A DNA stretch of 12,858 nt, taken from contig JANRKG010000056.1 in assembly GCA_033763635.1 (NCBI GenBank), forward strand, positions 1-12,858, read 5' to 3'. Made by a program: the position numbers and the translations under genes. The notes under the pieces were generated by a model that was not told where the DNA came from, made no database searches, and saw nothing but the letters and a program-made list of their open reading frames with translations. Source of the stretch: JANRKG01 sp033763635. GTDB lineage: Bacteria > Cyanobacteriota > Cyanobacteriia > GCF-001939115. Position 1 is the stretch's first letter; each line of letters begins with the position of its first letter. Shown here in pieces: positions 6,035-12,858 of this stretch.

Positions 6035-6283
6035 AGCTGCCTCCTGATGGAGCTTTACTTTACACGTTAGATGACAAGCTCTGATCCCCCGTCCTTCTTA
6101 AGGAAGAAGTTAAGTTGAACCGTAAGAATGATCACCTCCGCTTTGTTTAATCCTTAGAAAACATTGCGAATTATTAATGGTTGTGAACGAGTTTGAAAAT
6201 CCTCTCAAACAACATCGAAAATGCATAAAGAGGAATACCCATCATTAAGATTCTGTGCGTAGAACCGGAACAAGGAGAGGACT
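6035..6283. promoter_or_regulatory. Divergent intergenic region chaB-like / hemL
   Basis: About 250 bases that must hold promoters for both directions. It is AT-rich in the middle, and includes ATTATTAATGG near 6170 and ATGCATAAAG near 6221 as -10-like words for hemL. None has a well-placed -35, so I do not assign one. Confidence 0.4.
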
Positions 6284-7582
6284 TTGGTTACAACCCCGAT
6301 TGGAACAACAAAATCAGAAGAAATCTTTGCCGCTGCCCAAAAACTCATGCCGGGGGGAGTCAGTTCCCCAGTACGGGCCTTTCGATCGGTAGGGGGCAAC
6401 CCGATTGTGTTCGATCGGGTGAAGGGCGCTTATGTCTGGGATGTCGATGGCAACCAGTACATTGACTACGTGGGCAGTTGGGGACCCGCCATCTGCGGTC
6501 ATGCCCATCCGGAGGTCTTACAGGCACTCCATGAGGCGATCGAAAAGGGTACCAGCTTTGGTGCGCCCTGTGTGTTAGAGAATGTGCTGGCGGAAATGGT
6601 GATCGATGCCGTTCCCAGCGTGGAAATGGTTCGCTTCGTGAACTCTGGCACCGAAGCCTGTATGTCTGTCCTGCGCCTGATGCGAGCCTTTACAGGGCGG
6701 GAAAAAGTGATTAAGTTTGAAGGCTGCTATCACGGTCACGCAGATATGTTCCTGGTGAAGGCCGGATCGGGTGTGGCAACGCTGGGTCTTCCCGATTCTC
6801 CTGGTGTCCCTAAAACGACTGCCAGCAGCACCTTAACGGCTCCTTTTAACAGTCTAGAAGCTGTGAAAGCCCTATTTGAGGAGAATCCGGGGGAAATTGC
6901 AGGGGTCATTTTAGAGCCTGTGGTTGGGAATGCTGGCTTTATTCCACCGGATGCTGGATTTCTGGCAGGGTTGCGGGAACTGACCCAGGAGCATGGTGCG
7001 TTACTTGTGTTTGACGAAGTGATGACAGGGTTCCGGATTGCCTACGGAGGTGCTCAGGAAAAATTTGGGATTACTCCCGACTTGACAACGATGGGTAAGG
7101 TCATCGGTGGTGGGCTTCCGGTCGGAGCTTACGGAGGTCGGCGGGATATCATGTCGATGGTAGCTCCTGCGGGTCCGATGTACCAGGCGGGAACGCTCTC
7201 CGGGAATCCCCTGGCGATGACCGCTGGCATCAAAACCCTGGAACTGCTGCGGAAACCAGGCACCTATGAGTATCTGGAAACGATTACCAAACGACTCATT
7301 AAAGAGTTGCTGCAAATTGCTCAGGAAACGGGCCATGCAGCTTGTGGAGGCAGCATCAGCGGCATGTTTGGCTTCTTCTTCACAGCAGGTCCAGTGCATA
7401 ACTTTGAGGATGCAAAGAAGTCAGATACGGCGAAGTTTGGTCGATTCCATCGATCGATGCTAGAGCAGGGCATTTACCTGGCTCCCTCCCAGTTTGAAGC
7501 GGGCTTCACGTCCCTGGCCCATACCGATGCAGACATCGATCGCACCCTGGAAGCAGCCCGTGCGGTTATGAGCCGACTGTAA
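6284..7582 (+). CDS. hemL: Glutamate-1-semialdehyde 2,1-aminomutase
   Basis: Converts glutamate-1-semialdehyde to 5-aminolevulinate, the last step of the C5 route feeding haem, chlorophyll and bilins; a cytosolic PLP enzyme of the class III aminotransferase fold, usually a dimer. Visible features are 'LMPGGVSSPVRAF' (21-33), 'DVDGNQYIDYVGSWGPAICG' (53-72), 'VNSGTEACMS' (119-128), 'KFEGCYHGHAD' (144-154), PLP-ring aspartate D244 in 'FDEVMTGFR', and the Schiff-base lysine K272 in 'TTMGKVIGGGLPVGAYGG'. The 432-residue length is normal. The start is TTG at 6284: GGAG lies 6 nt upstream, and the encoded 'MVTTPIGTTKSEEIF' matches the family N-terminus; no in-frame ATG is close. It is a single-gene unit ending at a strong terminator 28 nt after the stop. 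Confidence 0.98.
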   Translation: MVTTPIGTTKSEEIFAAAQKLMPGGVSSPVRAFRSVGGNPIVFDRVKGAYVWDVDGNQYIDYVGSWGPAICGHAHPEVLQALHEAIEKGTSFGAPCVLENVLAEMVIDAVPSVEMVRFVNSGTEACMSVLRLMRAFTGREKVIKFEGCYHGHADMFLVKAGSGVATLGLPDSPGVPKTTASSTLTAPFNSLEAVKALFEENPGEIAGVILEPVVGNAGFIPPDAGFLAGLRELTQEHGALLVFDEVMTGFRIAYGGAQEKFGITPDLTTMGKVIGGGLPVGAYGGRRDIMSMVAPAGPMYQAGTLSGNPLAMTAGIKTLELLRKPGTYEYLETITKRLIKELLQIAQETGHAACGGSISGMFGFFFTAGPVHNFEDAKKSDTAKFGRFHRSMLEQGIYLAPSQFEAGFTSLAHTDADIDRTLEAARAVMSRL

Positions 7583-7610
7583 GGTTAATTCCGGTCAAAA
7601 TAAATCATGG

Positions 7611-7643
7611 AAGCGGAGAGGATTTAATCCTCTCCGCTTTTTT
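7611..7643 (+). terminator. Intrinsic terminator of hemL
   Basis: Arms AAGCGGAGAGGATT (7611-7624) and AATCCTCTCCGCTT (7626-7639) pair perfectly, in practice with a TTTAA-type loop, and run into six T (7638-7643). It starts 28 nt after the hemL stop. Confidence 0.95.
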
Positions 7644-7957
7644 GGCCTTAAGAAGATTAACTCAAAGGAATATTTCTTCAGAAGATTTAATAATTGCGAT
7701 CGGGCTTTCCCCGTAAGGCTTTCCGGCTTTCCTTCCAGCACATTTTGAGGGAAAAATCGGTTCATCCAGATGGAGGATTTGCTTTTTCGTTCCAAAACTG
7801 TAAATTTGAATACAGAAGAAAAAACGTTCATCTCCTCTGAACTGGTTCCTTAAAGTGATGTCAATGGGAATACAGAGTGGGACGGAAGTAGGGAGTCATC
7901 CCGAAGGAACGCGCTTCTCAACCCGCTGATATCTCTTATCTCTTGGAGAAGCGATTT
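7644..7957 (+). promoter_or_regulatory. Upstream region of the DUF4278 gene
   Basis: About 310 bases without a credible gene. A triple GGCTTTCC word occurs near 7706-7732. A possible promoter is TTGCTT (7779-7784), 16 nt, TAAATT (7801-7806), which would give a leader of roughly 145 nt. The pair is imperfect and the call is tentative. Confidence 0.3.
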
Positions 7958-8371
7958 ATGAAACTTTATTATCGTGGCATTGCATACGACTCTGATCCTG
8001 AACAACGAAGACCTGACCAGGGCAACCAGATTCCCTATGAGTTGAAATACCGGGGCATTTCCTATCGGGTTGATCCGACTCAGACTGCCGTAGAGTCCCC
8101 GATTCCTAGCATTGATAACCTGACTTACCGTGGGGTGAGATACCAGGTTGCTCGACTGCGGGACAAGGTGATTATTCGTTCTTCTGCCATCAAGGCTTCC
8201 GCAACTCGATTGGTCGCCGTTCCTGCGACCTTCCCCCGCCGTTATGTTGCGAAGGTTCACCATGCAAACGTAGTCGAAAATCTCAGTCGTCGTCTACAGG
8301 TGGCACGGGAGCACGGAGATCAGCAACTTGTGAAGTTGCTGGAAGCTGAACAACGGCAAATTGAAGCATAG
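7958..8371 (+). CDS. DUF4278 protein with three YRG repeats
   Basis: A 137-residue cyanobacterial protein of unknown function. The start is ATG 7958, with GGAGAAG ending 6 nt upstream; the in-frame TTG at 7943 overlaps that ribosome-binding site and is rejected. Three copies of an L-x-YRG-x-x-Y motif lie at residues 3-10 (LYYRGIAY), 29-36 (LKYRGISY) and 55-62 (LTYRGVRY), exactly 26 residues apart, which is the DUF4278 signature. Residues 65-107 are basic. The C-terminus (109-136) is a charged, probably helical segment with 'RRLQVAREHGDQQLVKLLEA', which recurs in the protein encoded 115 nt downstream. It has no signal peptide or membrane segment. A structural or nucleic-acid role is possible for so basic a protein, but nothing shows it. 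Confidence 0.88.
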   Translation: MKLYYRGIAYDSDPEQRRPDQGNQIPYELKYRGISYRVDPTQTAVESPIPSIDNLTYRGVRYQVARLRDKVIIRSSAIKASATRLVAVPATFPRRYVAKVHHANVVENLSRRLQVAREHGDQQLVKLLEAEQRQIEA

Positions 8372-8486
8372 GGAAATTACAGGAGAACAGAAGACAGACA
8401 AAAATTTCTGCCCTCCTGTCTCCTGCCATTTTTCCTGACAAACATCTGTTACACAATATTTTTCCATGATCTGGGGAGTACAAGCC
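8372..8486. repeat. Intergenic imperfect inverted repeat CAGGAGA...TCTCCTG
   Basis: CAGGAGAACAG near 8379-8389 faces CTGTCTCCTG near 8416-8425, with one extra base in the left arm. The word style (GACAGAAGACAG, AGTTGGCAGAGGGCAGAAGG) resembles short purine-rich intergenic repeats I know from other cyanobacteria; a similar GGCAGAGGGCAGAAGG stands just after the next gene at about 8876. It is followed by CTGCCATTTTTCC, so partial termination between the two small genes is possible. Confidence 0.4.
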
Positions 8487-8870
8487 ATGACAACACTACA
8501 TCTTGATCAAACTGAACTTTTTGCCAAACATCGAGCGAATTTGCTGGCCTCCCTCGATCGTCGTTTATTAATTGCACGAGCAATGCAGAACACCCAATTG
8601 GTCGCTCAATTGGAAGAGGAACGGCGACAACTGGACCGGGAGTGGGGGCATCATTCCGGTTGGAGCAATTTCGTGAATTGGTTTCAGACGGTTACTCAAA
8701 AAGTACAAGAAGCAATTAACTCTCACTCTGAATTGTCCGTTGACCGAATTCAGGATGAGTCGGGATTTGTCCTATGGCGAGCCTATGATCCGCAAAGTGG
8801 TAAAACGCTGTATGCAGAGTCCCAATCCGAAGTCGTCAAGTGGATCGAAGATAACGGTCTGGGGCATTAG
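8487..8870 (+). CDS. Small cyanobacterial hypothetical protein, partner of the DUF4278 gene
   Basis: A 127-residue protein of unknown function. ATG 8487 is chosen because GGGGAG lies 8 nt upstream; ATG 8466 would add seven residues without a ribosome-binding site. Residues 23-50 ('LDRRLLIARAMQNTQLVAQL' and on) align without gaps to 109-136 of the DUF4278 protein, 14 of 28 identical, and are probably a charged helix or coiled coil. Residues 57-82 contain a tryptophan-rich stretch (GWSNFVNWF). The C-terminus 'WRAYDPQSGKTLYAES' (97-112) then 'EVVKWIEDN' (115-123) looks like a small compact domain. It is cytoplasmic by absence of a signal. It lies in the same direction as the DUF4278 gene and ends before a strong terminator, so the two are probably transcribed together. 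Confidence 0.8.
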   Translation: MTTLHLDQTELFAKHRANLLASLDRRLLIARAMQNTQLVAQLEEERRQLDREWGHHSGWSNFVNWFQTVTQKVQEAINSHSELSVDRIQDESGFVLWRAYDPQSGKTLYAESQSEVVKWIEDNGLGH

Positions 8871-8992
8871 GAAGTTGGCAGAGGGCAGAAGGGAAATGGT
8901 CACGAAACGATCGTTCTAACCCGGTTTCACCTCTGCTATTCTGTCCTACCCTAAACGGGTACTGCGGTAAAAGTTTAATTCCCTGTTGACGG

Positions 8993-9030
8993 GATAGGGG
9001 TAGATGAGACTCTACCCCTATCGTGTTTTT
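8993..9030 (+). terminator. Intrinsic terminator between the small-protein unit and gatA
   Basis: Perfect 12-bp arms GATAGGGGTAGA (8993-9004) and TCTACCCCTATC (9011-9022) with a 6-nt loop, followed by GTG and five T on the plus strand. It serves the plus-strand genes and may also stop the convergent gatA transcript, whose stop is 17 nt to the right, although the minus side lacks a U-tract after the stem. Confidence 0.9.
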
Positions 9031-9046
9031 GGAAAAAAGTTCAGAA

Positions 9047-10504
9047 TTACACCGGGGGACGGGATTTGTGCCAGGTGGTTGATTGTTCGTAGGCGTAGGC
9101 CACCTGCAACATGAGTTCCTCTTGGAGGACGTTGCCGATGATTTGTAAGCCGATCGGCAAACCCTGCTCATCAAATCCACAAGGAATACTCAGTCCGGGC
9201 AACCCTGCCAGATTCACAGGAATCGTCATCAGGTCAGACAAGTACATACTGATGGGATCAGAGGTTTTCTCTCCAGCTTTGAAAGCTGTCGTGGGGGCAG
9301 TGGGGCACACCAGCACATCCACCTGATTAAATGCCTGTTCAAAGTCCTGCTTAATGAGGGTCCGGACTTTCTGAGCCTTCAGGTAATAGGCATCGTAGTA
9401 CCCAGCGGACAGGGCATAGGTGCCGATCATAATCCGGCGTTTGACTTCTGGGCCAAATCCCTGTGCCCTTGTTTGGGTGTACATCTGCATGAGATTATCC
9501 GGGTCTTCGGCCCGGAACCCATACTTCACGCCATCGTAACGCGCCAGGTTTGCCGATGCTTCTGAGGGCGCGATGATGTAGTAGGTCGGCAATCCATACC
9601 GGAAAGTTGGACAGGAAATTACCTGGATTTCGGCTCCCAATTCTTGCAGCAGTTCGATCGCCTTTGTAACCGCCTGTTCTACAACCGAATCCAACCCTTC
9701 CCCAAAGGTTTCCTTAATCACCCCAATAATCCGGCGGCCCTTCGCCTTCAGATCCGGACGAAGGGATTTCTCGTAATCGGGGATCGGCACATTAAGACTC
9801 GTGGAATCTCTGGGATCGTAACCAGCGATCGTTTTCAACAACAAAGCCGTATCTTCGACGGTGCGCCCAAAAGGCCCAATTTGATCCAAAGAGGACGCAT
9901 AGGCAACCAACCCATATCGGGAAACCAAACCATAGGTCGGTTTCAGGCCCACAACACCACAAAACGAAGCAGGTTGGCGAATCGACCCCCCCGTATCGGA
10001 CCCCAGTGCAACCACACATTCCCCACCTGCCACCGCTGCCGCCGAACCACCGGAAGACCCCCCCGGCACCCGGCTTAAGTCCCAGGGATTTGCGGTCAAC
10101 TGGTATGCCGATGACTCCGTAGAACTGCCCATTGCAAACTCATCCATGTTGGTCTTTCCGACCATCACAGCCCCTGCTGCCGCCAGCTTTTCTGTCACCG
10201 CTGACTCATAGGGAGGAATGAAGTTCTCCAGAATACGAGACCCGCAAGTGGTACGAATCCCCTTGGTACAGAGGTTATCCTTAATCCCAACGGGGATTCC
10301 TGCCAGGAGACTAATTTCTTCCCCTGCGGCAATCTGGGCATCCACTTCACGGGCCTGTGCCAACGCCCGATCGGCTGTAATACTCAAAAAACTGTGAAGC
10401 TTCGGTTCCAGCGTTTGGACCTGCTGTAAAGCCTCTTCTGCAATCTCAACAGCCGATCGCTCTTTTTGAACAAGTTGTTGGTGCAGTTCGCGGATGAATC
10501 CCAT
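9047..10504 (-). CDS. gatA: Asp-tRNA(Asn)/Glu-tRNA(Gln) amidotransferase subunit A
   Basis: The amidase subunit of GatCAB, which frees ammonia from glutamine and passes it to GatB to correct Glu-tRNA(Gln) (and in many bacteria Asp-tRNA(Asn)); needed in cyanobacteria, which lack glutaminyl-tRNA synthetase. The amidase-signature triad is visible: K75 in 'GIPVGIKDNL', cis-Ser S150 in 'PGGSSGGSAAAVAGG' and nucleophile S174 in 'GSDTGGSIRQPASFCG'. Spacing (75 and 99 residues from Lys to the two Ser) equals that of S. aureus GatA. Other family blocks are 'GKTNMDEFAMGSSTE', 'SRYGLVAYASSLDQIGP', 'RRIMIGTYALSAGYYDAYY' and 'PVNLAGLPGLSIPCGF'. ATG 10504 is chosen (485 residues) because GGGAG is 6 nt upstream; a GTG one codon earlier is too close. 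gatB and gatC are not in the window, as is usual in cyanobacteria. It lies 99 nt downstream of the aldo/keto reductase gene. Confidence 0.97.
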   Translation of the reverse strand: MGFIRELHQQLVQKERSAVEIAEEALQQVQTLEPKLHSFLSITADRALAQAREVDAQIAAGEEISLLAGIPVGIKDNLCTKGIRTTCGSRILENFIPPYESAVTEKLAAAGAVMVGKTNMDEFAMGSSTESSAYQLTANPWDLSRVPGGSSGGSAAAVAGGECVVALGSDTGGSIRQPASFCGVVGLKPTYGLVSRYGLVAYASSLDQIGPFGRTVEDTALLLKTIAGYDPRDSTSLNVPIPDYEKSLRPDLKAKGRRIIGVIKETFGEGLDSVVEQAVTKAIELLQELGAEIQVISCPTFRYGLPTYYIIAPSEASANLARYDGVKYGFRAEDPDNLMQMYTQTRAQGFGPEVKRRIMIGTYALSAGYYDAYYLKAQKVRTLIKQDFEQAFNQVDVLVCPTAPTTAFKAGEKTSDPISMYLSDLMTIPVNLAGLPGLSIPCGFDEQGLPIGLQIIGNVLQEELMLQVAYAYEQSTTWHKSRPPV

Positions 10505-10573
10505 CACTTACTCCCATCTGAACCGAAGACTCATTTTACTATTGATTGCGGCTTGTAGGCTCTTTTTTGGCAA

Positions 10574-10587
10574 TCTCTCTAGAGAGA
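10574..10587. repeat. 14-bp perfect palindrome TCTCTCTAGAGAGA
   Basis: It sits between the aldo/keto reductase stop and the gatA start, both on the minus strand. There is no spacer, so it is a poor RNA hairpin but could bind a dimeric regulator of gatA. It carries no U-tract on the minus side. Confidence 0.4.
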
Positions 10588-10603
10588 CTTTTCTAGAAGC
10601 GCT

Positions 10604-11785
10604 TTAGGATTGAGATAATCGTTTCACTGGCTGACTGCCTAACAGATCATGGGTTTCTTGCAAAATGGCAGGAATCTGATCTGCATGGGGGCTGTTTTTC
10701 AGGCAGTTCCGAAAATCCAGATCTTGCAAGCGATCGGCCCTGGCACCGGGGAACCAGTGCCCCCCATTGCCCAACAAGTTGTACCGCATCTTGCCATACT
10801 CCACCAAATCATAGGCTTTCGCCAGGTTCCACAGCCAGAGCATGGTATGGATATTCAAACCACCAGGCGTTTCGTGGGGCGCAGGCAAGCCAAGATACCA
10901 GGTACGGACCCAATTTTCTCCCAGACAATCGATCAGTGCGTCTTCCAGTCGTTCGACGATCGGAGCCAGAACCTCATGCGCCTGATCCAGCAAATCCAGA
11001 GTTTTCAAGTGTTCGTCAAAGTCACCAGGACGGGCCGCCCCTACGCTTAAGGTATGGACTTGAGGATGGCTGAGGCAGAACAGGTTATTGAACACCAGGG
11101 GACTGAGGGGGGCACACAGATCGACAAGTCGCTGAGAAGGCTCATACAGCATGCCGCCCTTATTAGAAGGACTGATGATAAACACACCCATATCGTGACG
11201 GGTCGCAGCTTCGATCGCAGGCCAGTTTGATTGATTGATGTAGTACCAGTGAAGATTCACATAATCAAACTGATCCGTTTCGATCGCCTGCACAATCACA
11301 TCCGTTGGGCCGTGAGTTGAGAAGCCAATGAACCGAACCTTTCCCTCGGCCTGGAGCGATCGGGCAACCTCTAGACACCCTCCGGGCCGTACCGAATCCT
11401 GCAAAAGTTCGGGCGTATTGATCCCATGCAATCCCAACAGGTCTACATAATCCAGCTTCAGGTACGCTAAAGATTTTTCAAAGGTCTGACGAAACGCATT
11501 CGGATCAGGACCAGGGATCACTTTGGTCTGAACAATCAACTTTTCCCGTGGCAGAGTTGGTAAGATACGCCCCAACTGCATCTCCGAGGTACCATATCCG
11601 CGTGCTGTCTCGATGTGGTGAATTCCCAGGTCGATCGCCCGCCAAATGGTAGCCTCTAAATTCCGCTGACCGTCTTCTGGAATCTCCGACTCCGGTACAT
11701 CCTGCCACTTGTGCTGATACCGCATTCCCCCACAGGAGAAGACAGGCATTGTCAGTTCCGTTCTTCCAAAGCGTCGATAGCGCAT
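10604..11785 (-). CDS. Aldo/keto reductase with cysteine-poor C-terminal extension
   Basis: A 393-residue NAD(P)H-dependent oxidoreductase of the aldo/keto reductase fold. The start is ATG 11785 ('MRYRRFGRTEL', the typical first strand); a TTG two codons earlier is less likely; no Shine-Dalgarno is seen. The catalytic tetrad maps to E59 in 'HIETARGYGTSE' (normally Asp), Y64, K88 in 'IVQTKV' and H120 in 'LLGLHGIN'. After the barrel (to about 275) comes an extension with 'LAKAYDLVEYGKMRYNLLGN' (321-340) and 'NCLKNSPHADQIPAILQETH' (360-379). Its layout follows the ferredoxin-like domain of iron-sulfur aldo/keto reductases, but the CxxC clusters are gone: only C287 and C361 remain. The protein probably no longer binds 4Fe-4S clusters. 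The substrate is unknown. It lies 144 nt downstream of rpiA, same strand. Confidence 0.88.
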   Translation of the reverse strand: MRYRRFGRTELTMPVFSCGGMRYQHKWQDVPESEIPEDGQRNLEATIWRAIDLGIHHIETARGYGTSEMQLGRILPTLPREKLIVQTKVIPGPDPNAFRQTFEKSLAYLKLDYVDLLGLHGINTPELLQDSVRPGGCLEVARSLQAEGKVRFIGFSTHGPTDVIVQAIETDQFDYVNLHWYYINQSNWPAIEAATRHDMGVFIISPSNKGGMLYEPSQRLVDLCAPLSPLVFNNLFCLSHPQVHTLSVGAARPGDFDEHLKTLDLLDQAHEVLAPIVERLEDALIDCLGENWVRTWYLGLPAPHETPGGLNIHTMLWLWNLAKAYDLVEYGKMRYNLLGNGGHWFPGARADRLQDLDFRNCLKNSPHADQIPAILQETHDLLGSQPVKRLSQS

Positions 11786-11812
11786 AGTCAACAGGTTTGA
11801 ATTTTAGATTTA

Positions 11813-11894
11813 GGGGTAATGGGGGTAATAGGCCATCGGGAAAGGGGCATCGGGATCTATCAGCATTGCTGCCCATTCCCCATTCCCTATTACC
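11813..11894. repeat. GGTAAT-rich intergenic inverted repeat
   Basis: GGGGTAAT occurs twice in a row (about 11814-11829), and GGTAATAGG (11824-11832) is complementary to CCTATTACC (11886-11894). Inside the arms, pairing continues imperfectly between GGGAAAGGGGCA and TGCCCATTCCCC. Such GGTAATGGG-type short repeats recur between genes in cyanobacteria, as far as I recall. It fills most of the gap between rpiA and the aldo/keto reductase gene. A U-tract is absent, so a terminator role for rpiA is uncertain. Confidence 0.5.
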
Positions 11895-11929
11895 AATCTA
11901 CTCAACCCCTTTCTCAGTTCCTTTGACTG

Positions 11930-12646
11930 TTATAGAACAATTTCACGGACTGACGCTTGACCGTCCTTGACCTCTCCGACCAGAACTAAATCCGTCATGT
12001 TGACGAAAATGCCATTTTCCAGCACGCCAGGGATGTTGTTCAGCAGTTTTTCCATCTCAACGGGATCAGGAATGCGATCGAACTTCACATCCAGCACGAG
12101 ATTGCCCTGATCCGTCACAACTGGACCCGCTTTTTTTACCGCCATCCGGAGTTCGGGTTTGCCTCCCAAGCGTTCGATCGCCCGTGCAACCGGAGTCACC
12201 GCCATCGGGATTACTTCCACAGGCACCTTGAAGGTCGATCCCAGATGCTCCACTAGTTTGGTGCTGTCTACCACAACAATAAACTCGTTTGCCAGGGAAT
12301 CGACAATTTTTTCGCGGGTATGGGCCGCGCCACCACCCTTGATCAGGTTGTGCTGGGGATCTACTTCATCGGCTCCATCGATCGCGACATCGATGCGATC
12401 GATTTCATCCAGCGTTACCAGAGGAATCCCATACTTTTGGGCCAACACGGTTGCCTGAAAAGAGGTGGGAACTCCCTTAATTCCGGGCAACTCCCCAGCC
12501 TGTAACCGCTCCCCAATATACTGGACCGCCAACGCTGCCGTTGACCCAGAGCCGAGGCCGACAATCGTATTGGGCTGGACCCGATCGGCAGCGGCCTTTG
12601 CAACCTTTTCTTTCATTACTTGAACGGGGTCAACGGTTCCGGTCAT
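11930..12646 (-). CDS. rpiA: Ribose-5-phosphate isomerase A
   Basis: Interconverts ribose-5-phosphate and ribulose-5-phosphate in the pentose phosphate pathway and the Calvin cycle, in the cytoplasm. The 238 residues include phosphate-binding 'GLGSGSTAALAV' (30-41), 'GVPTSFQAT' (58-66), 'AIDGADEVDP' (88-97) and 'LIKGGGAAHTREKI' (101-114). D90, D93, K103 and E112 correspond to E. coli D81, D84, K94 and the catalytic base E103, all offset by nine. The start is ATG 12646 because AAGGAG lies 5 nt upstream; reading back to 12715 would add 23 residues foreign to the family and run over the promoter. It is divergent from the dehydrogenase gene at 12785, with a 138-nt shared upstream region. Confidence 0.97.
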   Translation of the reverse strand: MTGTVDPVQVMKEKVAKAAADRVQPNTIVGLGSGSTAALAVQYIGERLQAGELPGIKGVPTSFQATVLAQKYGIPLVTLDEIDRIDVAIDGADEVDPQHNLIKGGGAAHTREKIVDSLANEFIVVVDSTKLVEHLGSTFKVPVEVIPMAVTPVARAIERLGGKPELRMAVKKAGPVVTDQGNLVLDVKFDRIPDPVEMEKLLNNIPGVLENGIFVNMTDLVLVGEVKDGQASVREIVL

Positions 12647-12689
12647 GATAACTCCTTCTGCTGTAACGATACTTAAAAAATGACACACG

Positions 12690-12698
12690 GTTATAGCA
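12690..12698 (-). promoter_or_regulatory. Extended -10 promoter element for rpiA
   Basis: On the minus strand the bases read TGCTATAAC, an extended -10 (TGn plus TATAAC), 43 nt upstream of the rpiA start codon. No consensus -35 is present at 17 nt (TGAGTG-like), which fits an extended -10 promoter. This is a sequence-only guess. Confidence 0.4.
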
Positions 12699-12784
12699 TG
12701 CCGTAAAAGGATCACTCAGGAAAAGTGGACAGAAGGAGATTGCCGCTAGTATTTAACTGTTGCTTAGGATGTGGGTAGAAGCGG

Positions 12785-12858
12785 ATGCTGGGAAAGGGTT
12801 TGTCGTTGCAGGGCAAAACGATCGCGATTACCGGGGCTTCCGGAACGATGGGACGGGC
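12785..12858 (+). CDS. Short-chain dehydrogenase-like protein, N-terminal fragment
   Basis: The first 24 codons of a gene that leaves the window on the right. 'LQGKTIAITGASGTMGR' (8-24) is a Rossmann first strand with the TGxxGxxG nucleotide-binding turn (T16, G17, G20, G23) of short-chain dehydrogenases. The ATG at 12785 is the first usable start: an in-frame TAG lies at 12776. The Shine-Dalgarno is weak (AGAAG). From memory, a similar N-terminus occurs in cyanobacterial proteins annotated as bifunctional sterol desaturase/short-chain dehydrogenase, but the visible part cannot decide this. Confidence 0.75.
   Translation, partial: MLGKGLSLQGKTIAITGASGTMGR

Noticed and set aside
7595..7831. 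Minus-strand 78-codon frame after hemL
   Set aside because: It ends across the hemL terminator hairpin, has no family match and no convincing ribosome-binding site.
7770..7853. 27-residue plus-strand frame starting ATGGAGGATTTG
   Set aside because: It has no Shine-Dalgarno, overlaps a possible promoter and has no known relative; it could only be revived by ribosome profiling.
9644..10078. Plus-strand 144-codon frame inside gatA
   Set aside because: It is the reverse-strand shadow of a strongly conserved gene.

Overview
The window reads as ordinary chromosome from a cyanobacterium, probably a filamentous or Leptolyngbya-like one, though I cannot name the species. The case rests on three HIP1 octamers (GCGATCGC at 2214, 2373 and 5241) with many GCGATCGN variants inside genes, a group 2 sigma-70 factor of the cyanobacterial type, DUF4278 'YRG' repeats, a fused hisIE, hemL of the C5 tetrapyrrole route, and cyanobacterial-type hypothetical proteins. 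I see no insertion sequence, phage gene, CRISPR array, tRNA or rRNA.

Layout. 1-1230 (minus): a secreted cyanobacterial hypothetical protein followed by a membrane-anchored phosphodiester glycosidase-like protein that runs off the left edge. 1231-1711: gene-free, with two strong hairpins. 1712-2695 (minus): group 2 sigma factor. 2696-4168: almost 1.5 kb of AT-rich DNA with no credible gene, no HIP1 site, several hairpins and two short tandem-repeat arrays; this is the least explained part of the window. 4169-4651 (plus): YafP-like GNAT acetyltransferase, convergent with a minus-strand cluster chaB-like, hisIE and MEKHLA protein (4671-6034). 6284-7582 (plus): hemL with a textbook terminator. 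7958-8870 (plus): two small cyanobacterial proteins, a triple-YRG DUF4278 protein and a second protein that share a charged 28-residue segment, closed by a strong terminator. 9047-12646 (minus): gatA, an aldo/keto reductase with a cysteine-depleted C-terminal domain, and rpiA. From 12785 (plus): the first 24 codons of a short-chain dehydrogenase-like protein.

Most named genes are housekeeping: histidine synthesis (hisIE), tetrapyrrole synthesis (hemL), Glu/Asp-tRNA amidation (gatA) and the pentose phosphate/Calvin cycles (rpiA). They do not form one pathway. The only gene groupings supported by spacing are chaB-hisIE-MEKHLA (57 nt, then 2 nt between genes), the secreted pair at the left edge (22 nt apart), and the two small proteins at 7958-8870 (shared segment, common terminator). 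I found no convincing new multi-gene system. The best leads are the gene-free stretch upstream of the sigma gene, the DUF4278 pair with its shared segment, and the aldo/keto reductase that seems to have lost its iron-sulfur ligands. Several starts were shortened or set to GTG/TTG using Shine-Dalgarno position and family length.
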